Shown piece after piece: positions 44,144 to 53,018 of a stretch of DNA of 56,876 nt. A program made the translations under genes and the position numbers. Source of the DNA: Burkholderia aenigmatica (GTDB lineage: Bacteria; Pseudomonadota; Gammaproteobacteria; Burkholderiales; Burkholderiaceae); NCBI RefSeq assembly GCF_902499175.1, contig NZ_CABVQC010000063.1:1-56876 (forward strand). Direction: 5' to 3'. The notes beneath the pieces are model-generated. The model saw nothing but the letters and a program-made list of their open reading frames with translations. It did not search any database and was not told where the DNA came from. Each line of letters begins with the position of its first letter. The first letter of the stretch is position 1.

Positions 44144-45433
44144 TTACTGCTTGCTGCACAGCCCCATCACGAAGAAGCCGGAGCCGTTCGGCTCATCCAG
44201 CCAGTACATCGTCGAATGGTTGACCGGCAGCAGCACCGTCGTTTCCTTTTCCTTCGCGAGCTGGATCTGGGCGGCGATCAGCCCGTCGATCCCCTGGGCG
44301 ACGATCGGGTCGCTCTGGGTACGCGCGGCGGTATCGAGGTCGAACGCCGCGTTGAAGTAGAGCGGGGTCTTCGTCTGGCCGTCCGGGCTCACCATCTGCG
44401 TGCCGCTGATCGTCGACTGGACCACGTCGGCCTTGCCCGTCAGACGGTTGCCGACGGTGGTGTCGGGCTCGACACACACCCACTGGCCGTCATAGGCGCC
44501 ACTCGCGAGCGTGCGCGTCGTCGTGAGCACCATCGAGCCGGTACGCGGGGTGCCCTCGGGCGACGTGCCGAAGCGGTCGACCAGCAACGTCACGTTGCCG
44601 CCCTGCCGCGTGACGAATGCACGTCCGTTGATTTTCCCGCCCACCATCATGTCGAACGCGCCGGGATACGTCGCCTGGTCCGGATCCGGCACGAACGTCG
44701 CGGTATCGACGAGTGCCGCCCCGGTATCCGTGTCCAGGTTCGTGCAGGTATCGGCATACGGCTTGCCGAAGCAGAAGCGGGCGCTGCCGTCCGCGTTGAT
44801 CCGAACCTGCCCGGCCTCCGGCTCCTGCGTGCCGACCGGCACGCCGTCCTGGCGGCGATCCCCGGCCAGCGACACGAAGCTGTACGCGCCGGCCAGCGAC
44901 GCGACATCGGTCACGCCGTTGTTCGTCAGTGCGAGTTGCCCCTGCAGCAAGCCGCCGCCGCCGAGCAGGTTCGGCACGTTGGACAACGAGCCACTCAACA
45001 GGCCCGCGCCGTTGTCGTCCTTCGTCAGCGCAAGCGACAGCGACAACGCGGCGATCTGATCGGGAGACAGCGTCACGCCCGGGCCCGCAGCCAGGTTCGA
45101 CACCACGAACTGTCCGTTGCCCGCGGTCCGGTAGGTGCCGATTACCTGGCCGGCCAGGCCGAATTGCGAGTTGACGAACGTCAGCGTCAACTGGCCGGCA
45201 GCCGGCCGATCGACGTCGATGCGGATCGTGTCGCCGAATCCGACCGTGCCGACATAGCTCGAACCGGACGCGAGCGGCGTCACGGCCGCGCTGGTGGCGC
45301 CCGACCCGTTCGTCCCGCCGGGGCTGGTCGTGGCCGTCGGGCTGCCCGAGTCGCCGCCGCCGCCGCCGCATGCGGCGAGCAGGATCGATACGCTGGCGCT
45401 GATGCCGAAAACGAGGAGTTTGGAAGATTTCAT
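44144..45433 (-). CDS. secreted lipoprotein of unknown function, 429 aa
   Basis: A lipobox is clear (SILLAACGG, lipid-anchored cysteine at residue 22), followed by a flexible Gly/Ser/Thr/Pro linker to about residue 45. The rest is strand-rich with repeated phrases about 200 residues apart, such as GQLTLTFVNSQFGLAGQV and later TGSMVLTTTRTLASGAYDG, and a few cysteines near the middle and end (for example GLCSKQ at the C-terminus). I do not recognise the domain; similar proteins occur in many Burkholderia. It probably sits on the outer membrane. No clear ribosome site is seen before the ATG at 45433, though the signal peptide fixes the start. Confidence 0.75.
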   Translation of the reverse strand: MKSSKLLVFGISASVSILLAACGGGGGDSGSPTATTSPGGTNGSGATSAAVTPLASGSSYVGTVGFGDTIRIDVDRPAAGQLTLTFVNSQFGLAGQVIGTYRTAGNGQFVVSNLAAGPGVTLSPDQIAALSLSLALTKDDNGAGLLSGSLSNVPNLLGGGGLLQGQLALTNNGVTDVASLAGAYSFVSLAGDRRQDGVPVGTQEPEAGQVRINADGSARFCFGKPYADTCTNLDTDTGAALVDTATFVPDPDQATYPGAFDMMVGGKINGRAFVTRQGGNVTLLVDRFGTSPEGTPRTGSMVLTTTRTLASGAYDGQWVCVEPDTTVGNRLTGKADVVQSTISGTQMVSPDGQTKTPLYFNAAFDLDTAARTQSDPIVAQGIDGLIAAQIQLAKEKETTVLLPVNHSTMYWLDEPNGSGFFVMGLCSKQ

Positions 45434-45495
45434 GGTTTTAATGGGAAGGTGACAATTGGACAGACTCGATGAACAGGTCGATGCCGGCGCGCCGC

Positions 45496-45855
45496 TCAGG
45501 CCGGCGAGCCGGCATCGAACGCGCGAAAACGCGCGCGCAGCAGCGGATGCGCGTCGACCATCCGCGCGCAGAGCTCCGGGAAGCGCCGCAGAAACGGAAT
45601 CAGGGCCGTGTCGTCGCGGGAAAACATGCCCTGGTTCGTCGGGCAATCCAGCACGACCTTGGTCTGGCCGTCGCTGATCTCGATGCGCGGCCAGGCAAGA
45701 CAGATGAAGCATCCGCCGATGAATATGTTGGTATCCGAATGAAATTCGCGCGGAACGGACTTCATGATGAATTGCAGTGCCCTGGATTCCATGGATGGTC
45801 GCAGCCTGTCAGTGACTCGTCCGATTCGCACGCACTCGTCGAATGCATGCGGCAT
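45496..45855 (-). CDS. hypothetical protein, 119 aa
   Basis: No family recognised. A GGAG site six bases before ATG at 45855 supports this start; shorter versions begin at 45792 and 45765. The central part (NIFIGGCFICLAWPRIEIS) has two close cysteines and a run of hydrophobic strands, and the C-terminal half is helical and arginine-rich. It ends about 60 bases before the lipoprotein gene in the same direction. A divergent promoter candidate is at 45991-46019. Confidence 0.5.
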   Translation of the reverse strand: MPHAFDECVRIGRVTDRLRPSMESRALQFIMKSVPREFHSDTNIFIGGCFICLAWPRIEISDGQTKVVLDCPTNQGMFSRDDTALIPFLRRFPELCARMVDAHPLLRARFRAFDAGSPA

Positions 45856-45990
45856 CGACGCTCCGTTCGGGCGTCTTGCCTGTCTATTCGGATCGCCACG
45901 GCATTTGTTCGGTCGATGAGCACTTTTTTTTCGTGTCACGCCCAACCGACGACGTCGCGTTGAATGCCATGACACTACCTTTTGGGTTGC

Positions 45991-46019
45991 ATTGAAACTT
46001 ATTGAGACCTGTCTGTCAA
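45991..46019 (-). promoter_or_regulatory. candidate promoter for the 119-aa gene
   Basis: On the minus strand a consensus -35 TTGACA (46014-46019) stands 17 bases from a -10-like TTCAAT (45991-45996). A near-perfect inverted repeat (GTTGCATTG at 45986-45994, CAATGCGAC at 46027-46035) brackets it and lies just before the divergent XRE gene, so that regulator may bind here and control both directions. Confidence 0.45.
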
Positions 46020-46063
46020 CAAGTAGCAATGCGACTATTCAGGTCGTGTCATGAGGTGAGCAC

Positions 46064-46417
46064 ATGGACCAAGAAGAAGCACAGGCCCTGGCGGAGTGCG
46101 TCGGGCGCGCGATTGCCCGCAAACGGGTGGAAGCCGGCCTGACCCAGGAACAGGTGGCCGAGCAGTTGTCGCTCGGGCGGGAGGCGATCGCGCGGATCGA
46201 GCGTGGCACGTCGATTCCGACCATCGTGCGCCTCGCCGAATTCGCGGCGCTGTTCGGCTGCGCGACCGAGGAATTGCTGACGGGGGCGTCACCGAGAATC
46301 GACGATCAGACGTTGGCGATCATGCGCAACCTGCGCGAATTGGCGCCGCGCGACCGGCAGATGCTGGTCGAATGGGTGGAAACGTTTGCACAACGCCTGC
46401 GCCGCCATCGCGACTGA
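46064..46417 (+). CDS. XRE-family helix-turn-helix regulator, 117 aa
   Basis: An N-terminal HTH_3 domain (about 12-68): AIARKRVEAGLTQEQVAEQL, GREAIARIERGTSIPTI and LFGCATEELL match the five-helix XRE fold. The ~45-residue C-terminal helical tail (RNLRELAPRDRQMLVEWVE) is probably for dimerisation. A GAGGTGA ribosome site precedes the ATG at 46064. It is divergent from the 119-aa gene and convergent with the caspase-like gene. It may control the downstream caspase/FtsK-like region, but no shared operator is proven. Confidence 0.85.
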   Translation: MDQEEAQALAECVGRAIARKRVEAGLTQEQVAEQLSLGREAIARIERGTSIPTIVRLAEFAALFGCATEELLTGASPRIDDQTLAIMRNLRELAPRDRQMLVEWVETFAQRLRRHRD

Positions 46418-46438
46418 CCACGTGCCGCGCCGGCAGGG

Positions 46439-47833
46439 CTATTGCGCCGGGGAGCGCCCGGCGCGATGGCCGGCATCCCGCAGCATCAGGTTCAGCGCAT
46501 CCGACCAGTTCTGCACGTCGTTGCCCTGCCCGCGTTCCGCCCGCAACTGCGCGAGATCGAGCTTGGCGCGCACGACGTCCTGCGCCGCCGCACGCGCCAA
46601 CCATTTCTCGGCTTCGCCGTAGTCGCGCGCGACCAGCTTGCCCTCGAAATAGGTTTCGCCGAGAAGCGTCTGCGCGATCGGGTAATTCATCTGCGCCGCA
46701 CGCCGGTAATACGCGAGTGCCGCGCGCGGATCGCGGCGCGTGCCGAATCCGCCCTCGGCAATCCTGCCGAGCGTGGTCAACGCGGCCGCGTCATTCGAGC
46801 GTGCCCGCAACGCGCGGATCGACGCACCGTCCGCGTGCTGCGCGGCGGCTTCGATCCGGTGCTCCGCGTCGGTCCACGAGTCCTGCTGCCGCTGGGCATC
46901 CGCTTCGATGCGCGCAGCCGCGGATCCGGGTGCGGCAGCGGCCGGCCACACCGGCTCCCCGCCGGCCCCGCGCACCGCGCCACGCTGCGCCGGCGGCGCA
47001 ACGGCGGGCCGCGCGGCGGCGGTTCCCGGCTGCGCGATCGTCAGGTCGCCGATCAGGCCGCTTGCGATCCACGGACGTTGCTGCCCCTGGGTCACGTCGC
47101 TGACCTGTTGCTGCGTATGCTCGAGCGCCTGCTTGAGCGTCGCGCCGGGAGCGGCAAGATAGGTCGCCAGGTAGTACGCGAACGGCCCGTTGTCGACCGG
47201 CTGACCGAACGTCCGCATCGAATCGTAGGCGGCAGCCTGGTCGGCGGTCGAATACGCGATCAGCTCGCCGCGCGCCGCCGGATCGCGCTTGAGCGACTGG
47301 CCGGCACGGCCGCGGGACGGCACGCGACACGCGTCGATCAGCGCGACAAACGCGTCGGGCCGCGACGCCTTCACCTGCGCGCGCACCGCGTTGAATCGAA
47401 TGCCCCGTTGCAGCAGCGTGGCACGCGTCATTGCCGCGATCGGGATGCCGGTCTTGACCGGTACGAGAAAATTGTCGCCGCCGGATTCAAAGCCGTGACC
47501 CGCGTAGTAAAAAATCGCGACCTGTGCGCCACGCGCGCGCGTGGCAAGCCAGTCGACCGACGCGTTGAACTCGTCGCGGGTCAGGTCGGTGCCGATCCGC
47601 GTTTCGAATCCAAGCTGCGTGAAGGTCCGGCCGATCAGCGCCGCGTCGTTGGCCGGCGAACCCAGCCGGTCGGCGCCGTCATAAGCGGCATTGCCGATCA
47701 CGAGCGCGACTTTCGCCCCGGTCGCGCGGCCCCCGTCGATCGTTGTGCCGGCCCATCCGGCCCGGGACTGCAACGATGCAACCACCAGAACGGCAACGCA
47801 CGCGCATGCGCGGCCCGATCGCAAGAAAAACAT
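46439..47833 (-). CDS. secreted caspase-like (peptidase C14) protein with Sel1/TPR repeats
   Basis: 464 aa. A signal peptide (about 1-29, CVAVLVVASLQSRAGWA) leads to a caspase-fold domain (about 38-250). KVALVIGNAAYDG opens it, the catalytic His113 lies in YYAGHGFESGG with the usual DNFLVPV after it, and the catalytic Cys169 lies in FVALIDACRVPS. Alanine-rich linkers follow, then Sel1-type repeats (about 340-430: RDPRAALAYYRRAAQMNYPIAQTLLGE). The His-Cys dyad is intact, so protease activity is likely; the signal places it in the periplasm or outside. It faces away from the zinc-ribbon/ATPase operon across a shared 639-base promoter region, suggesting joint control or function. Confidence 0.85.
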   Translation of the reverse strand: MFFLRSGRACACVAVLVVASLQSRAGWAGTTIDGGRATGAKVALVIGNAAYDGADRLGSPANDAALIGRTFTQLGFETRIGTDLTRDEFNASVDWLATRARGAQVAIFYYAGHGFESGGDNFLVPVKTGIPIAAMTRATLLQRGIRFNAVRAQVKASRPDAFVALIDACRVPSRGRAGQSLKRDPAARGELIAYSTADQAAAYDSMRTFGQPVDNGPFAYYLATYLAAPGATLKQALEHTQQQVSDVTQGQQRPWIASGLIGDLTIAQPGTAAARPAVAPPAQRGAVRGAGGEPVWPAAAAPGSAAARIEADAQRQQDSWTDAEHRIEAAAQHADGASIRALRARSNDAAALTTLGRIAEGGFGTRRDPRAALAYYRRAAQMNYPIAQTLLGETYFEGKLVARDYGEAEKWLARAAAQDVVRAKLDLAQLRAERGQGNDVQNWSDALNLMLRDAGHRAGRSPAQ

Positions 47834-47867
47834 CCGCCCGTTTCCCCGTTGTTGTTTTGGAGCGTCA

Positions 47868-47882
47868 TTCCGAATATCGGAA
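47868..47882. promoter_or_regulatory. inverted repeat with adjacent direct repeat upstream of the caspase-like gene
   Basis: TTCCGA-ATA-TCGGAA is a perfect 6-bp inverted repeat 35 bases before the caspase-like start. The 10-base word CGTCATTCCG overlaps its left arm (47863-47872) and recurs at 47900-47909. Such spacing (37 bases) suits a pair of operator half-sites; the binding protein is unknown. Confidence 0.4.
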
Positions 47883-48472
47883 CGGCACCGGTTGACCAAC
47901 GTCATTCCGGCCGAAGAATACGGCAATTGCACAATGCAATGTCGATCGGTTTGGTTGAAACCGGCATGACCGGCCAGAGCAATCCAGCTGCGGCACACCG
48001 AGCGGGGCGCCGCCTGGTCGAATGAAGGATTTCAGTGCGGCCGCATGCGAACCGGACGCCAAATCCGGCCCGTATTCGCGTGCAATGAGATGTTCGATGA
48101 CAAAATTTGCGGATGGCGAAACTTCATAATTTCAGTGTAGTATCCGCTGCAGAAGACCATTAGTAATAGCAATCGAAATAATGAAAGCAGTTTGTCAGTT
48201 TAAAGCTGACGACTAAAGCGGGGAAAGCGTGAATTCGCCATTCAAATCCGGGGCATTCAGATTCGTTACGTCGTACGCGTCCATTCGTGTCGACGAGACC
48301 TCCTCTTCTCCTTACCGACCCAATCACGACTGATATTCCGCGCTAAGCGCGCCGCGCCGTTCATTTGCGTGACGAGCGGCCGGTGCAGCGCGACGCCGTG
48401 GTTCGGACCAGGTTGCGCATACCCGCGCGGCGTCGTCATGCCGATCGACGAAAAGAAGAGGATTACTTATTT
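47883..48472. other. divergent promoter region of the caspase-like gene and the zinc-ribbon/ATPase operon
   Basis: No gene. An AT-rich island at about 48110-48230 includes the inverted repeat GTCAG-TTTAAAG-CTGAC (48194-48210) and is the likely promoter or control site for the plus-strand operon. Purine-rich sequence just before 48473 supplies its ribosome site. Confidence 0.45.
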
Positions 48473-49987
48473 ATGACGCAATGTACGCACTGCGAGAGCG
48501 AACTGCCGGACGGCCTGAAGTTCTGCATCAAATGCGGCACCCCCGTCGCAGCCGCTCAGCCCCGGATCGAGGCCGCCGCCCCCCCCTGCCGGCGCTGCCA
48601 CACCGAACTGACGCCGAACCAGCGTTTCTGCAACAAGTGCGGGACGCCGGTCGCAACGGCGAACGACGTCGACGTGATCGATGTCGAGTTGCCCGCACCG
48701 CCTGTCGAGCCGGTACGGGCACCTGAGCCGGTTCAGCCGTCCGGACAGGTCGCTGCCGAAACGGCGCGCGGGATTCCGCACGGCGCCGCCGAGGTGTCCA
48801 GCACGCACGTGGCGCCCGTCGTCGAACCCGCGGAGGCGGATGTTGCCGTGGATGACGCGCCCCCCGTCACGGACATTGCCGAAACGGCATCGAACCAGGT
48901 GAGCGCGCCGGTGTCATCGCCCGAACCTGCGATGCCCGCCGCGCGTGCGGCCGAGGCCGACGATCGCGACGCTGCAACCGGCACGTCGCATGCGACGCCG
49001 GCCGTCGCGGATCCGCAGCCCGCGAGTGTGACCGCAGCAGCGATCGCCGAAGCGGCTGTCGAGCGTCACGACGTATCCCGCGACGTACCGGATGTGGACG
49101 CCCCGCCGGCGTCGGCTGCGGACGTGCCCGATACCGCCGTCGCACACGCCGGCGAATCCGATCCTCCCGTCTCCGTGGTCGAGGAAACGATCGTGCTGCC
49201 CGCGTCCGCGCAACCCGAGCGACCGGCATCCGGCGCGGCACCGCAACCGGTCCCGCCGGCCGCCCCGACGAACCGCGACACGTCGGCCACGCCCAAGATC
49301 ATCGCGGCCGGTGTCGCACTCGTCGTCGCCTGCGCAGGCGGCGCATTCTGGTGGCATGGCCGCCATGCGAGCACGCCGTCCGCCCCCGAACCTGCCGCCG
49401 CGTCCGCGGTTCCGGCCGTGACGGCCGACGCCGCCTCGGGTCTCGCGGCATCGGGTTCGCTCGCCGCCAGCGCGGTCGGTGCAACGGCTTCGACCGACGT
49501 TCCGGCATCCGCACCGATCAATGCGGCCGCGATCAACGCAGCCGCGCTCGCCGCCAGCGCGACCGCGCCCGCCTCGACGCCGGCCGTCGTCACGAATGCG
49601 GCGCCGGTCGCCTTGCCCGCGACGCCGCCAGCGTCGAATGCGCCGCCGGCATCCGTGAATGCGCAGCAAACGTCGCCGTTTGCAAACTTGCAGGACAACG
49701 CGCCCGCGCCGTCCGAACCCTCAGCCATTGCCGCTGCGCCGCACGTCAAGCCGCGCCCGACGCCGCCCGCCCGCACGGCCGCCGCAACGGCGCCGGCCTC
49801 GCCCGCGATCGACGGCCTGCTGAAACGCGCGCAGGGCGACCTGTCGCGCGGCCAGTACGACAAGGCGATCGCGACAGCGGAAAGCGTCCTTGCGCTCGAG
49901 CCCGGCAACCGTCCGGCGAAGACGCTCATCGACAAGGCGAAGGCGCGGCAGATGGATGCCTTGCGCAACAACAGCACACTTGAATAA
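48473..49987 (+). CDS. double zinc-ribbon membrane protein with C-terminal TPR
   Basis: 504 aa. Two zinc ribbons open the protein: CTHC...CIKC (residues 4-22) and CRRC...CNKC (about 40-60). A long Ala/Pro/acidic disordered region follows to about 280, then one membrane helix (PKIIAAGVALVVACAGGAFWW), another Ala/Pro-rich stretch and a closing TPR-like helix pair (LLKRAQGDLSRGQYDKAIAT). The ribbons are thus cytoplasmic and the TPR periplasmic. First gene of the operon; AAGAGGA lies about 10 bases before ATG at 48473. The architecture suits a scaffold or sensor linking cytoplasm and envelope. Function is unknown. Confidence 0.75.
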   Translation: MTQCTHCESELPDGLKFCIKCGTPVAAAQPRIEAAAPPCRRCHTELTPNQRFCNKCGTPVATANDVDVIDVELPAPPVEPVRAPEPVQPSGQVAAETARGIPHGAAEVSSTHVAPVVEPAEADVAVDDAPPVTDIAETASNQVSAPVSSPEPAMPAARAAEADDRDAATGTSHATPAVADPQPASVTAAAIAEAAVERHDVSRDVPDVDAPPASAADVPDTAVAHAGESDPPVSVVEETIVLPASAQPERPASGAAPQPVPPAAPTNRDTSATPKIIAAGVALVVACAGGAFWWHGRHASTPSAPEPAAASAVPAVTADAASGLAASGSLAASAVGATASTDVPASAPINAAAINAAALAASATAPASTPAVVTNAAPVALPATPPASNAPPASVNAQQTSPFANLQDNAPAPSEPSAIAAAPHVKPRPTPPARTAAATAPASPAIDGLLKRAQGDLSRGQYDKAIATAESVLALEPGNRPAKTLIDKAKARQMDALRNNSTLE

Positions 49988-50006
49988 AGCGCCGGAGAAG
50001 ACCGAC

Positions 50007-50690
50007 ATGACAATCCAGAAAACCCTCGCCGCGGCCTGCGCGGTCACCTTGCTCGCCAGCGGCTGCGCTTCCCAGAACGGGGCCGGCGGGATCTCGTCCG
50101 AATCCGTGCTGCGCTGTACGGCGCTCGGCGCCGGCGGCGCGATCGTCGGCGCGCTGATCGGCGGCACCAAGGGCGCGATCGGCGGCGCGGTCGCCGGGCT
50201 CGCCGCGTGCGCCGTGATCGAAGTGGCGACGCGGCAGACGAAGACGGCCGCCGAAGTCGATCGCGATTACCGCGCGAGCAATCGCAACAACCTGCCGCCG
50301 TACGCGAAGATCGACGCCTACAACACGGTCGTGACGCCGCGCTCCGCCGTCAAGGCCGGCGATCCGATCAAGCTGGAATCGCAGATTCGCGCGGTGTCCG
50401 GTACGAACGAGCCCGTCCAGGAGGTCAAGGAAGTCGTGACCGTCTACGCGCCGTCGGGCGAGCAGTTCAAGCGCGGCGAAAAGGTCGTCAACGCGACGCC
50501 GGGCAGCGGCGAATTCGACAACAGCTTCACGCTGAAACTGCCGTCGGGCGCGCCGCAAGGCACGTACACGCTCAAGAGCCAGGTCTACCTGAACGGCAAG
50601 CCCGGCACGATCCGGCAGTCGAACATCCAGCTCGCGCAGGTCGACGGCGTCACCGTCGTCGCGCTGCTCGACGCCCCCGCCGCACACTGA
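50007..50690 (+). CDS. glycine-zipper lipoprotein
   Basis: 227 aa. The lipobox LASGC places the lipid-anchored cysteine near residue 20. Next comes a glycine-zipper stretch (ALGAGGAIVGALIGG, then AIGGAVAGLAAC), as in small outer-membrane lipoproteins of the SlyB/17-kDa type. The C-terminal ~130 residues form an Ig-like strand-rich domain (DPIKLESQIRAVSG to GTYTLKSQVYLNG). GGAG precedes the ATG at 50007, 19 bases after the zinc-ribbon gene. It may form or brace an outer-membrane part of the machine encoded by this operon; that is inference. Confidence 0.75.
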   Translation: MTIQKTLAAACAVTLLASGCASQNGAGGISSESVLRCTALGAGGAIVGALIGGTKGAIGGAVAGLAACAVIEVATRQTKTAAEVDRDYRASNRNNLPPYAKIDAYNTVVTPRSAVKAGDPIKLESQIRAVSGTNEPVQEVKEVVTVYAPSGEQFKRGEKVVNATPGSGEFDNSFTLKLPSGAPQGTYTLKSQVYLNGKPGTIRQSNIQLAQVDGVTVVALLDAPAAH

Positions 50691-50718
50691 CCGGCCCGTC
50701 CTCGCAAGGAGATCAACG

Positions 50719-51978
50719 ATGTCAACGCTCGATCACGCACCCGAGGCGGGTAAGTTCGGCCTGCTGCGCGCCGCCGAGGCGGTCACGAACTGGCGCGCGC
50801 TCGCCATGTGCGCTTTCGCGATCGTCGCCAGCATGCTGATGGGCATGCTCACGATCCAGGTCCTCCGTCACAGCCCGGTGCTCGGCCTGCTGTTCGTCAT
50901 CGCGACCTTCGCCACCGCGCTCATCGGCTATTCCGCGGTCGGTATCGTGCTGATGCGCGATGCGCAGGGCGAATCGGTCGGGTTCGTCGATGCGGTGCTG
51001 CAGGCGACGTTCACCGCCCACCGCCTCCTCGGGATCGGCGTGCTGCTCGCCGTCGGCTGGATCCTGCTGCTGCTCGCGCTGCTGATCGTGTTCCTGGTCT
51101 GCAAGATCCCGGGCCTCGGCCCGCTGCTGTATGCGATCGCGTATCCGCTCGCGGCAATCGTCGCGGGCGCGATCTTCGCCGGCATGTGGTACGTCGGCTA
51201 TCCGCTCGCCGCCCCCGCCATCTGGCAGGGCAACACGACGCTGCAGACCGCCGCGCGCCTGCTGCATATCGGCCGCCGCCAGCTGCTGGGCGTGATCGTC
51301 AGGATGTTCGGGCTGCTGCTGCTCGTCGGCGTGCTGTCGGCGGTCGTGTTCGGCATCCTCGGCACGGGCGCCGCGATCGCATCGTCGATCTCCGCGGCGA
51401 CCGGCACCAGCCCGTTGGGCGGCTTGCTGGGCATGCTCGGCGGCATGGGCGGCCTGGGTGGCCTCGGCGGGTTCGGCCGCCACGCCGGCGCGTACGGCAT
51501 GGGCGCCTACGGTCTCGGCGCGGATGCCGCGGGTGGCGGTTTCGGCGGGATGGGTGGCATGGGCGGGTTCGACTACCGCAGCATGGCCTACCTGGGCGCG
51601 TACGGCTTCGGCAACGGCCTGCTGTTCGCGATCGGTCTCGTGATTCCGTTCCTGACGTTTGTCAACGGCACGTGCCTCATCTACCTGCAGACGGTCAGCG
51701 GCGTCGACTTCTCCGCGACGGAAGAAAAGCTGAGCCAGCACGTCGCAGACGCGAAACGTCATGCCGAACAGGCACGCGAGCGCGCCGCCGATCGCCTCGC
51801 GAAAGCACGCGACGCACACACCGCCAGCACCGCCGGCGCGGCGGGCGCCGCTCCGCTGACGTCGCCGGGAACGGCGTCGCCGGCCGCGGACGATGCCACA
51901 GCGTGTGCGCAATGCCACAAGCCCATGGCCGCCGACGACCTGTTCTGCGGCGAATGCGGTGCGCGCCGTTCCGCATGA
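50719..51978 (+). CDS. polytopic membrane protein with Gly-rich loop and C-terminal zinc ribbon
   Basis: 419 aa with about six membrane helices (for example ALAMCAFAIVASMLMGML, IGVLLAVGWILLLLALLIVF, MFGLLLLVGVLSAVVFGILG and FAIGLVIPFLTFVNGTCLIY). A strikingly Gly/Met/Ala-rich loop (about 228-290) precedes the last helix pair. A charged helix (LSQHVADAKRHAEQARERAA) follows, and the protein ends in a zinc ribbon, CAQCHKPMAADDLFCGEC. AGGAG precedes the ATG. The ribbon resembles those of the first gene product, suggesting the two meet in the cytoplasm. A channel or membrane platform role is plausible; the family is unknown to me. Confidence 0.75.
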   Translation: MSTLDHAPEAGKFGLLRAAEAVTNWRALAMCAFAIVASMLMGMLTIQVLRHSPVLGLLFVIATFATALIGYSAVGIVLMRDAQGESVGFVDAVLQATFTAHRLLGIGVLLAVGWILLLLALLIVFLVCKIPGLGPLLYAIAYPLAAIVAGAIFAGMWYVGYPLAAPAIWQGNTTLQTAARLLHIGRRQLLGVIVRMFGLLLLVGVLSAVVFGILGTGAAIASSISAATGTSPLGGLLGMLGGMGGLGGLGGFGRHAGAYGMGAYGLGADAAGGGFGGMGGMGGFDYRSMAYLGAYGFGNGLLFAIGLVIPFLTFVNGTCLIYLQTVSGVDFSATEEKLSQHVADAKRHAEQARERAADRLAKARDAHTASTAGAAGAAPLTSPGTASPAADDATACAQCHKPMAADDLFCGECGARRSA

Positions 51979-52140
51979 CGGCCGCGTGACGGCCTGCCGG
52001 CGTACCGCCTTCCGGGCGGGTCTGCCGCAGGCCTCGATCGCGGGCGAACAAATTGCACACTCACGCGAATGAAGAGACGAACGGCGCGCTGCACATGGCC
52101 ACCCATGCCGGCGCCCTTTCGTCCACTTTCGGAGAACCCC

Positions 52141-52962
52141 ATGTTCCGTCGCCCTCTGCTCACCCTCTTCGCCGCCGCGCTGGCGGCGCTTCCGCTTCTG
52201 TCGGCCCATGCGCAGATCCCGCCCGACGTGCGTGCGCGCTATGAAGCGACGACGAGCCGCTTCAGCCACCCCGACGGGCTGCGCCCCGAGGCCGACCAGG
52301 CCTACACCGTTTCCGCCTTTCCGGGCATCTACGCGATCCGCGTGTCGAAAACCGGCAACGCACCGCCGCCGCTCGTCGGCATGCCCGTGATGTTCTTCGA
52401 CAGCGACGCATCGTGGCTGCTGTCGCCGTTGGGCGACGACACGTCGAGCCCGTACTACCAGCACTGGCGCGTCGCGAACGTGAAGCACTGGAAGGGCTGG
52501 GAGAACGTCGCGCAGGATTCTCCGCTCGTCCAGCAACTGTTGCGCTCGATGCCCGTCGACAAGCTGATGCACCAGGGCGCCGACGCCCCCGTGTTCGTCT
52601 ACCTGGCCGCCCCGGACTGCCCGTATTGCCGGCGCGACCAGGCCGCGATGGAGCGCAGCCCGTACAGCTTCGCGATCCTGCCGATCACGCTCGACCCGAC
52701 GCGGATGCCGGTCGTCGAGCATCTCGCCTGCGCCGACGATCCGCTCGGGGACTGGAACAAGCTGATGCGCACCGGGCGCGGCAGCACCGCGCCGTGCAGC
52801 CGCTTCGACCGCGCGGCATGGTGGGACCTGAACCAGCTGTTCTTCCCGCGCTCGTCGACACCCGCGTTCCTGTTTGCCGACGGCACCGTGATTCGCGGCA
52901 ACGTCGACGCCGCGATGCGCAAGGCCGCGGACATGAAGGCGCGCGGCCTCGTATTCCAGTGA
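52141..52962 (+). CDS. periplasmic thiol-disulfide oxidoreductase-like protein (DsbC/DsbG type)
   Basis: 273 aa. A signal peptide (1-24, LLTLFAAALAALPLLSAHA) is followed by an N-terminal domain like the dimerisation part of DsbC/G (FPGIYAIRVSKTG...GMPVMFFDSDASWLLSP). A thioredoxin-like domain then carries the active site APDCPYCRRDQ and a cis-proline-type loop (SSTPAFLFADG). Two further cysteines (HLACADD, TAPCSRF) may form a structural pair. It should isomerise or reduce disulfides in the periplasm. ATG at 52141 has GGAGA upstream. Inside the operon it may act on a cysteine-bearing secreted or envelope partner. Confidence 0.82.
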   Translation: MFRRPLLTLFAAALAALPLLSAHAQIPPDVRARYEATTSRFSHPDGLRPEADQAYTVSAFPGIYAIRVSKTGNAPPPLVGMPVMFFDSDASWLLSPLGDDTSSPYYQHWRVANVKHWKGWENVAQDSPLVQQLLRSMPVDKLMHQGADAPVFVYLAAPDCPYCRRDQAAMERSPYSFAILPITLDPTRMPVVEHLACADDPLGDWNKLMRTGRGSTAPCSRFDRAAWWDLNQLFFPRSSTPAFLFADGTVIRGNVDAAMRKAADMKARGLVFQ

Positions 52963-52969
52963 TTTGCCC

Positions 52970-52990
52970 GGCCGGCCCGCGAGGCCGGCC
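52970..52990 (+). promoter_or_regulatory. perfect 8-bp hairpin between the Dsb-like and ATPase genes
   Basis: GGCCGGCC and GGCCGGCC flank a 5-base loop 8 bases after the Dsb-like stop. No T-run follows, and the next gene starts 28 bases on, so it may tune the message level between the two halves of the operon instead of ending it. The arm is self-palindromic, so it could also be a protein site. Confidence 0.4.
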
Positions 52991-53018
52991 CCGTCATCCT
53001 CCCTCTTCGGAATCCGCC

